DNA from: Pseudomonadota bacterium
GTDB taxonomy: Bacteria > Pseudomonadota > Alphaproteobacteria > Rhizobiales > Rhizobiaceae
DNA length: 13,193 bases
Direction: 5' to 3'
Assembly: GCA_023422735.1 (NCBI GenBank)
Contig: JAFAGL010000035.1
Coordinates: 1-13,193 of the forward strand
Both the position numbers and the translations under genes were made by a program. Below the pieces are notes generated by a model. The model was not told the origin of the DNA. It ran no database searches and saw nothing but the letters and a program-made list of their open reading frames with translations. Positions 1 through 8,316 of this stretch are shown piece by piece. The number at the start of each line of letters is the position of its first letter. Positions within the stretch are counted from its first letter, which is position 1.

Positions 1-1574
1 CCGGCGATCGAGCCAATCTTCAGCCGGCCAGCCGCAACCACGCGGTTTTCTGCGCCAAACCCGTAATATGCACGCCCTTCCAGCGTCCCACGGATAACCG
101 GGTTACCGTAATTGAACTCGAAGAACGGCTCCGCCATGGCTTCAACATAGAAGCCTTCCGTGGCATCCGTCTTGTTGTCGCGCGTGTCGTAAATCAAAGT
201 ACCTGGCAGGCCGACGGTGAGATAATCGCGTTCGCCGAAATCGTCATTGAATCGTGAAGGACCACCGCTCAGGAAAAGACTGCCGGACAGTTCCTCCGAG
301 AAGATATGATTGAAACCGACCTGCGCGGTCACGGCGGTTCGCGTATAAGCGTCGAGAACCTCGCGATCACCGAACAGCGACATCACAAGATCGGTGTCGG
401 GGGTGTATACACCCGGCTTGGTGAACGTCACGCCGACGCGATAGGTGAAATCAGCCGGGTTGAAGCGTGAACTTTCTGCCTCGTCGCCGCGGCGGCTTTT
501 CACATCCGCCCCGATCCCCGCGACCTTCGCGTCGAAGCGCAAACGTTCGGCACGTCCAAACAGGTTGCGATGCAGCCAATAGGTTTCGAATCCCGCGCCA
601 TCCAGCGTTGAATACGACGCGCCCACGCCGAAGCGCCGCAAAGGCCGCTCCTGAACGATCACGGCCATCGGCAATTCGCCATTGTCCTCGATCGTTTCGC
701 CTTCCTCGATGCGCTGCGAACGGAACACTTCGAGACGGGCCAGCCGATCACCGGCGCGCTTGATATCGTCGGGATCAAACTCCTGCCCGCGCGGCAGATC
801 CGCCATATAGGCCACGAAATCAGGGTCCATGCGCGCCGTGCCTTGAACGCGCGTGGTGCCGTAAACCGCACGGCGGCCGGGCTCCATCACCAGCGTGGCG
901 TCAAGCGTATTGGTATTATGGGCTGCTTCCACGCGACGTTCTGAAACGGCCGCCTTGGCGTAACCTTGCTGACGCCAGGCCTCGATGGAAAGGTTTTCCG
1001 CCTGCAAAATGATGCTGGAACGAGCGGTTTCACCCCGCACGAAGTCATGGTCGGACGGCAGGTCAACCTCGTCATGGCGATTGGTCGCCGGCGGCGCGGG
1101 GTTGATGACCTCCGCCACGCCGAAAGCAAACACCGGGCCGGGATCGATCGTGATGACGACATTGGCCGGATTTGCAAGTTGCGCATCGGGGGCCAGATCG
1201 GCTGCTTCGCGGCCATCGACCTGAATGGAAATCGTGGGACCGTAGCGCCCGGCTGCATACATCGTGCCAAGCAGGCGACGGTAATCCCCGCGCGCTTTTG
1301 CCAAAAGGCCGGAAGCCCCCGACGCCGGTTCCTCGCGATCGCCCCAGAGGGTCGATGCGCTTTTCAGGATCGATTCGGTGTCGTCTTCGTCGCGCGTGAC
1401 GTTGAACGTCACCTCATAGGGTTGCGGTTCGCCAACGGGCAGATCTTCGGGATCCGGCTCTTTTTCAAAGAATTTGAAGCCGAATATCTCAAACGCCCCG
1501 GCTGGGCTGAAAGCCAAGCTGGAAATAACGACGGCTGCAGCAATTCGCAGTCCCCATTTACGCCAAACCAGCAA
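1..1574 (-). CDS. tamA: TamA, Omp85-family outer membrane assembly protein (partial, C-terminus beyond base 1)
   Basis: 524 complete codons are visible. TamA is the outer-membrane half of the TamA-TamB translocation and assembly module, related to BamA. The start is a TTG at 1574: an in-frame TAA lies four codons upstream of it, no ATG is available, and GAGGAAAG sits just before it. Residues 2-28 look like a Sec signal peptide (basic RKWGLR, hydrophobic core, SPAGA then FE). POTRA-like segments follow at about 50-145, 148-232 and 236-310; the second has the family-typical 'RQQGYAKA', the third 'FDPDDIKRAGDRLARLEVF'. From about 314 ('RRFGVGASYSTLDGAGFE') the 16-stranded barrel begins; 'LIYDTRDNKTDATEGFY' at about 460 is characteristic of Omp85 proteins. 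Family members are about 600-650 residues, so the last strands are missing. tamB commonly follows and may lie to the left. Family assignment is firm; TamA rather than a generic Omp85 is inferred from the domain layout. Confidence 0.92.
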   Translation of the reverse strand, partial: MLVWRKWGLRIAAAVVISSLAFSPAGAFEIFGFKFFEKEPDPEDLPVGEPQPYEVTFNVTRDEDDTESILKSASTLWGDREEPASGASGLLAKARGDYRRLLGTMYAAGRYGPTISIQVDGREAADLAPDAQLANPANVVITIDPGPVFAFGVAEVINPAPPATNRHDEVDLPSDHDFVRGETARSSIILQAENLSIEAWRQQGYAKAAVSERRVEAAHNTNTLDATLVMEPGRRAVYGTTRVQGTARMDPDFVAYMADLPRGQEFDPDDIKRAGDRLARLEVFRSQRIEEGETIEDNGELPMAVIVQERPLRRFGVGASYSTLDGAGFETYWLHRNLFGRAERLRFDAKVAGIGADVKSRRGDEAESSRFNPADFTYRVGVTFTKPGVYTPDTDLVMSLFGDREVLDAYTRTAVTAQVGFNHIFSEELSGSLFLSGGPSRFNDDFGERDYLTVGLPGTLIYDTRDNKTDATEGFYVEAMAEPFFEFNYGNPVIRGTLEGRAYYGFGAENRVVAAGRLKIGSIA

Positions 1575-1806
1575 ACGCTTTCCTCGATCTTACTCAACAC
1601 CGCCCAGTGACCAACTTATAACCCGCTTGCCTGCGCATGCAGCATGAAAAGTCTGGCCGGAAAGATTCTCCGCTCGCCTTTTGCACTTATGCCACACCTT
1701 CTGGTTGCAGCATTTGCTAAAATAGGAAGAACGGAATACCTGCAAGGACTGCTCGATTTCGACTCAGTTTCCTTAAGATTGTCTTTCTCCGCACAAATAT
1801 GAGCGG
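1575..1806 (-). other. Intergenic region between the opp operon and tamA
   Basis: No gene was found here on either strand. No T-tailed hairpin follows the ATPase stop codon, so read-through from the opp operon into tamA is possible. No convincing -35/-10 pair for tamA was found; TTGCAG followed 17 bases later by TTTTAG on the minus strand is the best of several weak candidates. The only clear element is the tamA ribosome binding site at its right-hand edge. Confidence 0.5.
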
Positions 1807-3444
1807 CTACGAAACGACCTCTATCGGCACCTGCCGGAAACGCGTTTCGTCCACCGCAGCGGCCAGCAGCGCCTGCGTGTAAGGCTCCTGAGGAGCGGCG
1901 AAGATGAGTTCCGCCGGCCCCTGTTCCGCGATGCGTCCGGCCTGCATCACGATAATATGGTCGGCCATCGCCCGCACAACAGCCAGGTCGTGGCTGATGA
2001 AAATGTAAGACAGATCATGCGCTTGTTGCAGATCGCGCAACAGATCGACAATCTGCTTTTGCACCGACCGGTCGAGCGCCGAGGTCGGTTCATCGAGCAC
2101 CATGACTTCAGGTTTCAGGATCATCGCGCGCGCAATCGCTATTCGCTGGCGTTGTCCGCCCGAAAACTCATGTGGATACCGGTTGCGCATGGCCGGATCG
2201 AGCCCGACTTCCTTGAGCGCGGCGATCGCACGCTGGTCACGCTGCGCACGGCTGATGCCCTTTTCATGCACCAAAAGCCCTTCGGTGATGACCTGCCCGA
2301 CCGTCATGCGCGGTGACAGGGATCCGAATGGGTCTTGGAACACCAGTTGAAGCTGCCGCCGCAGCGGCCTCATCGTTGCCCTGTCGGCATGGGTCAGATC
2401 ATGTTTGCCGAAACGGATCGCGCCTGTGCTTGGAAGCAGTTTCAGCAAAGCGCGTCCGAGCGTCGATTTTCCGGAGCCCGATTCACCGACGATGCCGATC
2501 GTCTGGCGTTTGCGCAGCGCAACCGAAACGCCATCCACGGCCTTCAGGATCGCATGTTCGCCGAACCACGAGCCGCCGAGATCAAATTCGACCCGCAGAT
2601 TGCGGCCATCCAGCAGCACCGGCGCGCTTGGCTCAGGCGGCACTTTACGGCCGGTCGGTTCGGCTTCCAGCAGCATACGTGTGTAGGGATGGGTCGGGTG
2701 GTCGAACAGCGCTGCGGTTTCCCCGCTTTCGACGACCCTGCCCTGCTGCATCACGTAAACCCGATCGGCCAACCGGCGCACAATACCCAGATCATGCGTA
2801 ATGAAGACGATCGCCATGCCGAGCTTTTGCTGCAGCTGCGCCAAAAGCGTCAGAATCTGCGCCTGGATCGTGACATCGAGCGCCGTTGTCGGCTCGTCCG
2901 CGATCAGAATGTCGGGATCATTTGCCAAAGCCATCGCGATCATCACCCGCTGGCGCTGGCCACCCGACATTTCATGCGGATAGGAATCGATCCGGCGTGC
3001 CGGTTCGGGGATGCCCACCAGCTTCAGCAATTCGATCACGCGCGCTCGCGCTTTCGCCTTGCTCATCTTGCGATGATAGACCATGGGTTCGGCGATCTGA
3101 CGGCCGATCTTGTACAGGGGATCGAGCGACGTCATCGGCTCCTGGAAGATCATGGTGATCTTCTCACCCCGAACCTTGTTCAACTGGGTGTCGGACAGGT
3201 TGAGAATGTCCTTGCCGCGATAAAGGGCGCGCCCCTTCGCCTTCCCGTTGGAAGCGAGAAGCCCCATCATGGCCATCGTCGTTTGGCTTTTGCCTGAACC
3301 GGATTCGCCGACAATGGCTACGGTTTCCCCGCGCCGAACGTCGAGATCGACCCCTTTCACGGCATGAACCGGCCCGTCATTCGTCGCGAATTCGACCTGG
3401 AGATCGCGAACGGACAGAATAGGATCATTCTGGGTTTCTGCCAT
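1807..3444 (-). CDS. Fused double-ATPase subunit of oligopeptide ABC transporter (OppD-OppF / YejF type)
   Basis: 545-residue cytoplasmic protein with two complete ABC ATPase domains, powering import through OppB/OppC. Domain 1: Walker A GESGSGKS at 46-53, Q-loop Gln101, signature MSGGQRQRV from 159, Walker B ILIADEP from 179, switch His217. Domain 2: Walker A at 320-327, Q-loop Gln370, signature FSGGQRQRI from 427, Walker B VMVLDEP from 447, switch His485. Each domain ends with the oligopeptide-family motif (HPTHPYT near 249; PQEPYT near 518). The ATG at 3444 was chosen over a possible upstream start at 3489, because it lies one base after the oppC stop, has AAGGA about 8 bases before it, and the extra 15 residues would overlap oppC and look non-conserved. 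The second half reads more like YejF than E. coli OppF, although the partner proteins are OppA/B/C-like. All catalytic motifs are intact. Confidence 0.95.
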   Translation of the reverse strand: MAETQNDPILSVRDLQVEFATNDGPVHAVKGVDLDVRRGETVAIVGESGSGKSQTTMAMMGLLASNGKAKGRALYRGKDILNLSDTQLNKVRGEKITMIFQEPMTSLDPLYKIGRQIAEPMVYHRKMSKAKARARVIELLKLVGIPEPARRIDSYPHEMSGGQRQRVMIAMALANDPDILIADEPTTALDVTIQAQILTLLAQLQQKLGMAIVFITHDLGIVRRLADRVYVMQQGRVVESGETAALFDHPTHPYTRMLLEAEPTGRKVPPEPSAPVLLDGRNLRVEFDLGGSWFGEHAILKAVDGVSVALRKRQTIGIVGESGSGKSTLGRALLKLLPSTGAIRFGKHDLTHADRATMRPLRRQLQLVFQDPFGSLSPRMTVGQVITEGLLVHEKGISRAQRDQRAIAALKEVGLDPAMRNRYPHEFSGGQRQRIAIARAMILKPEVMVLDEPTSALDRSVQKQIVDLLRDLQQAHDLSYIFISHDLAVVRAMADHIIVMQAGRIAEQGPAELIFAAPQEPYTQALLAAAVDETRFRQVPIEVVS

Positions 3445-3445
3445 C

Positions 3446-4603
3446 TCAACGATCCTTCGGGTCGAGTGCATCGCGCAGGCCGTCGCCAAGGAAATTGAGC
3501 GCGAACAAGATGACGGTGAGAGTAATTGCGGGATAGATCAGCAACCATTCCGCACCGCGCATATTGGCAGCTCCTTCCGCGATCAGCAGCCCGAGGCTTG
3601 TCAGGGGTTCCTGCACACCCAAGCCGAGAAACGACAACAGGCTTTCCAGAAGGATCGCCTTGGGCACGAGCAACGTCACGAAGACCACGACCGGCCCAAG
3701 CGTGTTGGGAATGATGTGGCGTTTCAGGATGCCAGTGGAAGAGACGCCGAGCGCTTCGGCGGCCTGCACATATTCCTGGCGTTTGATGGTGAGTGTCTGA
3801 CCACGCACGATACGCGCCATGTCGAGCCATTCGGTGAAGCCGATCGCAATGAAGATCAGAATGAAACTTCGTCCGAAAAAGACCACCAGCAGGATCACGA
3901 AGAAAATGAAAGGCAATGAATAAAGAACATCCACCACCCGCATCATCACATTGTCGATGCGACCACCGAAATAGCCTGCAATCGCCCCGTAAGTGACGCC
4001 GAGCGCCAAGGCCATGACGGAGGCGAGAAGTCCGATTGCCAGCGAAATCCGGATACCGATCAGGATGCGCGAAAAAAGATCGCGACCATTGGCATCCGTT
4101 CCGAAGATGAAGCGAAGGCGCTGAACATCGGCGACCATGAATCCACTGGTCGCCTGGTCCGAAAGTACCTCGCCATTTTCGTCCACCAGCCGCGCATTGT
4201 TGAACAGATCGGAGCGGTCGACATAGCGCACGATACGCGGATCGAGCGGCTCATCGTCCGAGATCGGAGCGCGCACTTGCGAACCATCGAGTTCGGGCTC
4301 TCCGACATCGATGCGCGCACGCTGCAAGGCCCGTTCGAAGTCCGGAATGATACGGTCTTTCTTGGGATAGGCTTCGAGGCTGGCCGGCACGCGTACATAT
4401 TGCGAATAGATCTGGTCATACCGATGCGGCGAGACCATCGGGCCAAATATGCCGGCAAACGCCAGCAAGAGCAGAACCAGCGCGCTGGCAACTGCGGCGC
4501 GGTTGCGCCTTAGCCTGAGCCAGGCATCCTGCCACAAGGACCGGCTTGCGCCATAGGTTACGGCATCAGGATTGGGCTGCTCGCTCAAAATGTGGTCAGT
4601 CAT
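3446..4603 (-). CDS. oppC: Oligopeptide ABC transporter permease OppC, with enlarged periplasmic region
   Basis: 385-residue inner-membrane permease forming the translocation pore with OppB. A cytoplasmic N-terminus (1-36, with basic RLRRNR) precedes TM1 at about 37-57. About 120 residues outside the membrane follow, then five more membrane segments (about 180-212, 222-245, 247-262, 302-325, 352-375). 'RFIFGTDANGRDLFSR' at 164-179 is the OppC/DppC family hallmark before TM2. The EAA coupling loop is at about 277-300 (EYVQAAEALGV...RHIIPN). E. coli OppC is about 300 residues; the surplus lies in the charged stretch about 70-160. The ATG at 4603 overlaps the oppB stop by 8 bases and has GAGG upstream, indicating translational coupling. 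The downstream ATPase ATG follows the oppC TGA after one base. Confidence 0.95.
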   Translation of the reverse strand: MTDHILSEQPNPDAVTYGASRSLWQDAWLRLRRNRAAVASALVLLLLAFAGIFGPMVSPHRYDQIYSQYVRVPASLEAYPKKDRIIPDFERALQRARIDVGEPELDGSQVRAPISDDEPLDPRIVRYVDRSDLFNNARLVDENGEVLSDQATSGFMVADVQRLRFIFGTDANGRDLFSRILIGIRISLAIGLLASVMALALGVTYGAIAGYFGGRIDNVMMRVVDVLYSLPFIFFVILLVVFFGRSFILIFIAIGFTEWLDMARIVRGQTLTIKRQEYVQAAEALGVSSTGILKRHIIPNTLGPVVVFVTLLVPKAILLESLLSFLGLGVQEPLTSLGLLIAEGAANMRGAEWLLIYPAITLTVILFALNFLGDGLRDALDPKDR

Positions 4604-5513
4604 AGCGCACCCTCGGATCGAGCCATGCGTAAAGAATGTCGACGATCAGGTTGAAGACGATCACGAACAAGGCGATCACCACGACAGTGCCCATCACCAG
4701 CGTATAATCGCGACCAAGCGCCCCTTGCACAAAATAGCGCCCGATGCCGGGAATGCCGAAAATGGTTTCGACCACAACCGATCCGGTCAAAAGGCTGGCG
4801 GCTGCCGGGCCGAGATAGGAGACCACCGGCAACATGGCTGCGCGCAACGCGTGTACGCCCACCACGACATGGGTGGGAAGCCCATAGGCACGCGCGGTCC
4901 GCACATGGTTGGAGCGCAGCGCCTCGATCGTGGCCCCGCGAGTCAGTCGCGCGACGATCGCGATCTGCGGCAAGGCGAGTGTCACCACAGGCAAAATCAT
5001 GTGCTTCCAGCTGCCCCAGCCGCCGGCAGGCAACCAGCCCATCAAGACCCCGAACAAAAGACTGAGTACGGGTGCAATCACAAAGGTCGGAATTGTGATT
5101 CCGAAAGTTGCGGTTCCCACCACCATGTAGTCTACCCAGCTGTTTTGCCGGAGTGCGGCCAGCGCGCCGAGGATCGTGCCGAACACCAGCGCCAGCAACA
5201 TGGCCCATGAACCGATCTGGATGGAAACCGGCAATCCGACACGGAAAAGATCGACAACGGAGAAATCACGGCGGGTAAAGCTCGGGCCGAGATCGCCATG
5301 CGCCAAATTGCCGAGATAGATGAAGTATTGCTGCCAAAGCGGCTTGTCGAAATTATAGGCGCGCTCGAGGTTCGCCATGATCAGCGGGTCGAGCGGCCGC
5401 TCCAGATCGAATGGCCCGCCCGGTGCAAGCCTGATCATGAAAAAGGCGATCGTGACGATAACAAACATCGTCGGCACGGCGCTGAACAGGCGCCGCAGCA
5501 CGTAAGCGATCAT
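4596..5513 (-). CDS. oppB: Oligopeptide ABC transporter permease OppB
   Basis: 305-residue inner-membrane permease, almost exactly the length of E. coli OppB and recognisably colinear with it: 'LRRLFSAVPTMFVIVTIAFF' as TM1 (6-27), 'MIRLAPGGPFDLER' after it, 'AHGDLGPSF' at 71-79, and the C-terminal 'VDILYAWLDPRVRY'. Six membrane segments can be read (about 9-28, 98-121, 133-155, 172-190, 228-250, 273-295). The EAA loop is at about 197-230 (EALRSNHVRTARAYGL...HALRAAMLP). The start ATG at 5513 has GGAG about 8 bases upstream. It is second in the operon after oppA, from which it is separated by 65 bases containing a stable hairpin, and it overlaps oppC by 8 bases. Confidence 0.96.
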   Translation of the reverse strand: MIAYVLRRLFSAVPTMFVIVTIAFFMIRLAPGGPFDLERPLDPLIMANLERAYNFDKPLWQQYFIYLGNLAHGDLGPSFTRRDFSVVDLFRVGLPVSIQIGSWAMLLALVFGTILGALAALRQNSWVDYMVVGTATFGITIPTFVIAPVLSLLFGVLMGWLPAGGWGSWKHMILPVVTLALPQIAIVARLTRGATIEALRSNHVRTARAYGLPTHVVVGVHALRAAMLPVVSYLGPAAASLLTGSVVVETIFGIPGIGRYFVQGALGRDYTLVMGTVVVIALFVIVFNLIVDILYAWLDPRVRYD

Positions 5514-5543
5514 TTCAGGTGCTCCGTCGCATGGAACCGAGTC

Positions 5544-5567
5544 GGCTGCCGGTCAAACCCGGCAGCC
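5544..5567 (-). promoter_or_regulatory. Intercistronic hairpin between oppA and oppB
   Basis: Perfect 9-bp GC-rich inverted repeat: 5544-5552 pairs with 5559-5567 around a 6-base loop. On the minus (mRNA) strand it begins 12 bases after the oppA stop and ends 30 bases before the oppB start. No T-tract follows, so it is not a full intrinsic terminator. In binding-protein-dependent transporters such hairpins often protect the upstream binding-protein mRNA or reduce downstream expression, giving more SBP than permease. That role is inferred here. Confidence 0.65.
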
Positions 5568-5578
5568 TGTTCGCTTCA

Positions 5579-7174
5579 TCAGTTCTCGACCGACATCCAC
5601 CGCGTCGCATGGTGGTTCATGATATTGTCTTCCCAGCCTTTCAGCTTGGAGGACACCAGCGCACTCGACAGGTAATACATGACCGGGATCGCGGCGCTTT
5701 CCTGCAACAGAAGCTCTTCGGCTTGATGCAGGATCTTGCCACGTTCGGGAATATCGTTGGTCTGGCCGGCTTCAGCCATCAGCTTGTCAAAGTCGGCATT
5801 CGACCAGCGCGGATAGTTGAATGCGAGATTGGCGGTTTCATAAAGGAACAGGAAGTTCTGCGGATCGGAATAATCGCCGATCCAACCGGCGCGCGCGATG
5901 TCGAACGCTCCATCCTGCTTCATGTAATCGAAATAGCCCGTGCCTTCCATTTCAACGATGGTTGAGTTGATGCCGATATTTTTCAGCATGTCGCCCAAAG
6001 CGGTCATCGTGTTCTTGTGGTTTTCACCGGTATTGTGGCGAAGTTCGACAGTCAGTTCGCCTTCTTTCACACCGGCTTCTTCCAGAAGCTTCTTGGCTTC
6101 GTCTTCGCGATCAAGGACGTCCTTGTCCTTGAAATCCAGGAAAACGGGATCGGGATAATTGTCGATCCCGGGTGGGACGATCGAATAAGCCGGCATCATC
6201 GTATCGCGCCAGATTTCGGAAGCCAGGAAATCGCGGTCGATCACCATGGAAATCGCCTGGCGAACCTTCGGGTCCTTGAGCTTGCTGCCTTCCTTGCCTT
6301 TGACCGGCAGATAATAGGTGCCAAGGTAAGGCGCGCTACGCAACTGATCGCCGAAATTCTGCTTCATATAGTCCATCTGCGCGGCATCGATGTCCGAGCA
6401 TGACAGAACCTCGCCCGCTTCGAAGCGGCGCATGCAGGTCGCTCGTTCCTCGAAAGGAATGAAGTTCACTACATCGATCTTCACATTCGCCGCGTCATGG
6501 AAGTTCGGATTCTTCTTCATGACGATCTTGTCGTTCGGCGTGAACGACTCCAGCATATACGCGCCGTTGGTCACGAAATTGCCCGGCTTGGTAAACTGAT
6601 CGCCAAACTCTTCAACCGACTTTTGATGGACCGGATAACCGGTCTGGTGGGTCAGTAGCTGAAGAAAATACGGGGTCGGCGCGCTCAGCTTGATTTCAAG
6701 CGTATGATCGTCGATCGCCTTGACGCCAAGATCGGTGGGCTGCTTTTCACCCTTGTTGATCGCTTCGGCATTTTCCATCACGTAAAGCATGTTCGCGTAG
6801 GGCGCGGCCGTCTCCGGATTCTGAATGCGCTGATAAGCGAATACGAAATCGCCGGCGGTAACCGGATCACCATTCGACCATTTGGCGTTCTGGCGCAGTT
6901 TGAACGTATAGGTCAGGCCGTCTTCTGAAATCTCCCAGCTTTCGGCGACGCCTGGAACGACTTCCGCCTTTGCGTTTTCCGTCACCAGCCCTTCATAGAG
7001 CTCGCGCATCAGATTGCCTTCGGCAACCGTCGATGTCTTTTGATGATCCAGTGTCGTCGGATCGGTATCGTTGCCGCGATTATAAACGACTTGCGCATTG
7101 GCGGGGCTTGCGATGGCGACCATGCTCAAACCGGCAGTGGCGAGGCAGGTCGCGCCCAGAAGAGATTTCCACAT
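5579..7174 (-). CDS. oppA: Oligopeptide-binding periplasmic protein OppA
   Basis: 531-residue precursor of the SBP_bac_5 family; it captures peptides in the periplasm and delivers them to OppBC. Signal peptide 1-27 (MWKSLL, hydrophobic core, then SPANA before Gln28) with no lipobox, so a soluble periplasmic protein. 'VPGVAESWEISEDGLTYTF' at 73-91 and 'FDIARAGWIGDYSDPQNF' at 424-441 are family hallmarks. Asp434 aligns with E. coli OppA Asp419, which contacts the peptide amino group, supporting a peptide ligand. The E. coli disulphide Cys in this motif is Ile432 here; instead Cys247 and Cys259 lie close together. The ATG at 7174 was chosen over 7348 because it has AAGGGG about 8 bases upstream and starts the signal peptide directly; the extra 58 residues look non-coding. 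First gene of the opp operon, divergent from visN. Confidence 0.95.
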   Translation of the reverse strand: MWKSLLGATCLATAGLSMVAIASPANAQVVYNRGNDTDPTTLDHQKTSTVAEGNLMRELYEGLVTENAKAEVVPGVAESWEISEDGLTYTFKLRQNAKWSNGDPVTAGDFVFAYQRIQNPETAAPYANMLYVMENAEAINKGEKQPTDLGVKAIDDHTLEIKLSAPTPYFLQLLTHQTGYPVHQKSVEEFGDQFTKPGNFVTNGAYMLESFTPNDKIVMKKNPNFHDAANVKIDVVNFIPFEERATCMRRFEAGEVLSCSDIDAAQMDYMKQNFGDQLRSAPYLGTYYLPVKGKEGSKLKDPKVRQAISMVIDRDFLASEIWRDTMMPAYSIVPPGIDNYPDPVFLDFKDKDVLDREDEAKKLLEEAGVKEGELTVELRHNTGENHKNTMTALGDMLKNIGINSTIVEMEGTGYFDYMKQDGAFDIARAGWIGDYSDPQNFLFLYETANLAFNYPRWSNADFDKLMAEAGQTNDIPERGKILHQAEELLLQESAAIPVMYYLSSALVSSKLKGWEDNIMNHHATRWMSVEN

Positions 7175-7644
7175 TTCAAATTCCCCTTCTATTGGCCCTC
7201 TTTTTCGAGAGCCGTCTGACAAGTAGAATAGAGAGTGCATCCGGTTGGTCCAGCCGAATTTTTCCGCTTGCTGATAAGCCGCCGGAAATCTCCTTCTGAC
7301 AACACCAGAAGACGTTTTCTGGTTATCGTCGCATTTCGATTTTGACACCGGATTCGCCGACGTTTACCTTCAGGACGAATCAAGGAAACAGATCGAAGCG
7401 CTTGCCACGCAACTTCTTTTTGGGCGAGCACGCGATCGGTGACCGACCGGATTTCTTTTGAGATTTCGGGGTCGTCCTTGTGTTCGCCGATGATCGCTCT
7501 GCTTTTGCGATCCGGCTGAGTTTCCCGCGTATCGTGTCCACGGGAATCCGTTTGTGTCGCATGTCGCGACAGCCGGATTTCCTTCCAGATTCTGACCTGT
7601 TTTCCGCTGCGCGCGTCGCGGCTCTTTGAGGGATTCGATCAACA
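7175..7644. other. Divergent intergenic region between oppA and visN
   Basis: 470 bases without a credible gene. For oppA (minus strand) a weak promoter candidate is TTGTCA (7302-7297) and GCTTAT (7279-7274), spacer 17; the -10 matches consensus poorly. On the visN side there is a perfect 10-bp palindrome TGTCGCGACA (7562-7571) whose left half repeats at 7555-7560, and a 6-bp inverted repeat flanking 7530-7548 (TTCCCG...CGGGAA). These are candidate operators. A plus-strand open stretch of about 55 codons ending in TGA near 7443 has no start codon and low GC at third positions, so it is not called. Confidence 0.5.
7194..7213 (-). promoter_or_regulatory. Hairpin in the oppA leader
   Basis: Inverted repeat of 7 pairs (one G-U on the mRNA strand): 7194-7200 pairs with 7207-7213 around a 6-base A-rich loop on the minus strand. 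It ends about 8 bases before the AAGGGG ribosome binding site of oppA. It could affect leader stability or translation, or serve as a small-RNA target. The role is inferred; the pairing is direct. Confidence 0.4.
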
Positions 7645-8310
7645 ATGGGCGCCGCGCTTCCTGCCAGTTCGGGTACGCTGACGATTCCGTCGACGTCCGG
7701 CAATGCGCGGCGCGAACTCGTTGAAGTGATGCGGCAGGTTTGCCGGGACATGAAGGCGGATCGCTATATGCTGGTCGATTTGTCCGGGCGTGCGGGTGAA
7801 AGAACGCGGATCGTTGCCTCCAACTGGGTTTTCGATGCGATCGATCTGATCGGGCTCGATCTGATTGCGCGATTGGCCGGATCGGCACGTCTGGGCGATG
7901 CGATCGCGGCCAGCGCCGCTGAACAGGAATTGCTGGCCGAAAACGGACATGCGGAAGTGCTGGGCGTGCCGCTTCGCTCCGGAAGCAAGCGCTACGCATT
8001 GCTGTTGTCGGCTGAAAAGGCGGGCAACCTCATCATGCGCGCGCGCCACAAGGTCGAGCTGGTTTGCAGCTATGCGCTTTCCATGTTTGCCGGCAGGCTC
8101 GATGCCGCAAGCGCATCCGATCCGCTTTCAGATCGCGAACGGGAATGTCTGTTCTGGGTTTCGGAAGGCAAGACAACCGAGGAGGTCGGCGTCATCCTCG
8201 GCGTTTCCACGAGTACGGCCAACAGCCATCTCACCAACGCCATGCAAAAACTCGGCGCGCGCAACCGCTCTTTGGCGATCGCGACGGCCATTCGTTTTGG
8301 TTTGATCTGA
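7645..8310 (+). CDS. visN: VisN-type LuxR-family motility regulator
   Basis: 221 residues. The N-terminal part (about 20-150) is an uncharacterised sensor-like domain; the C-terminal GerE/LuxR helix-turn-helix spans about 160-221 (LSDRERECL...GKTTEEVGVILGVSTSTANSHL...KLGARNRSLAIATA). In Sinorhizobium meliloti VisN and VisR are two adjacent LuxR-type genes whose products act together as the top activator of the flagellar cascade, through rem. The name rests on this pair arrangement, the first position in it, and the FtcR/Rem gene nearby. The ATG at 7645 is fixed by an in-frame TGA six codons upstream; GAGGGA lies about 11 bases before it. No quorum-sensing autoinducer-domain signature is evident. 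It is somewhat shorter than I recall for VisN. A generic LuxR regulator is the alternative. Confidence 0.8.
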   Translation: MGAALPASSGTLTIPSTSGNARRELVEVMRQVCRDMKADRYMLVDLSGRAGERTRIVASNWVFDAIDLIGLDLIARLAGSARLGDAIAASAAEQELLAENGHAEVLGVPLRSGSKRYALLLSAEKAGNLIMRARHKVELVCSYALSMFAGRLDAASASDPLSDRERECLFWVSEGKTTEEVGVILGVSTSTANSHLTNAMQKLGARNRSLAIATAIRFGLI

Positions 8311-8316
8311 GGCACC

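Noticed and set aside
966..1610. Long plus-strand open frame (214 codons) opposite tamA
   Set aside because: Mirror of the tamA coding frame; no domain resemblance, while the minus frame encodes a clear Omp85 protein.
2335..3297. 320-codon plus-strand open frame opposite the ATPase gene
   Set aside because: Antisense shadow; His/Arg-rich nonsense composition, while the minus frame has two complete ABC motif sets.
4572..5210. 212-codon plus-strand open frame opposite oppB/oppC
   Set aside because: Composition is His/Gln/Asp-rich, typical of antisense frames over membrane-protein genes.
7338..7443. Plus-strand open stretch ending in TGA before visN, possible gene relic
   Set aside because: No start codon after the preceding TAA, third-position GC near 50%, and no recognisable domain.
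7370..7999. 209-codon minus-strand frame overlapping visN and its upstream region
   Set aside because: Arg/Pro/Ser-rich shadow of visN with no ribosome binding site or domain.
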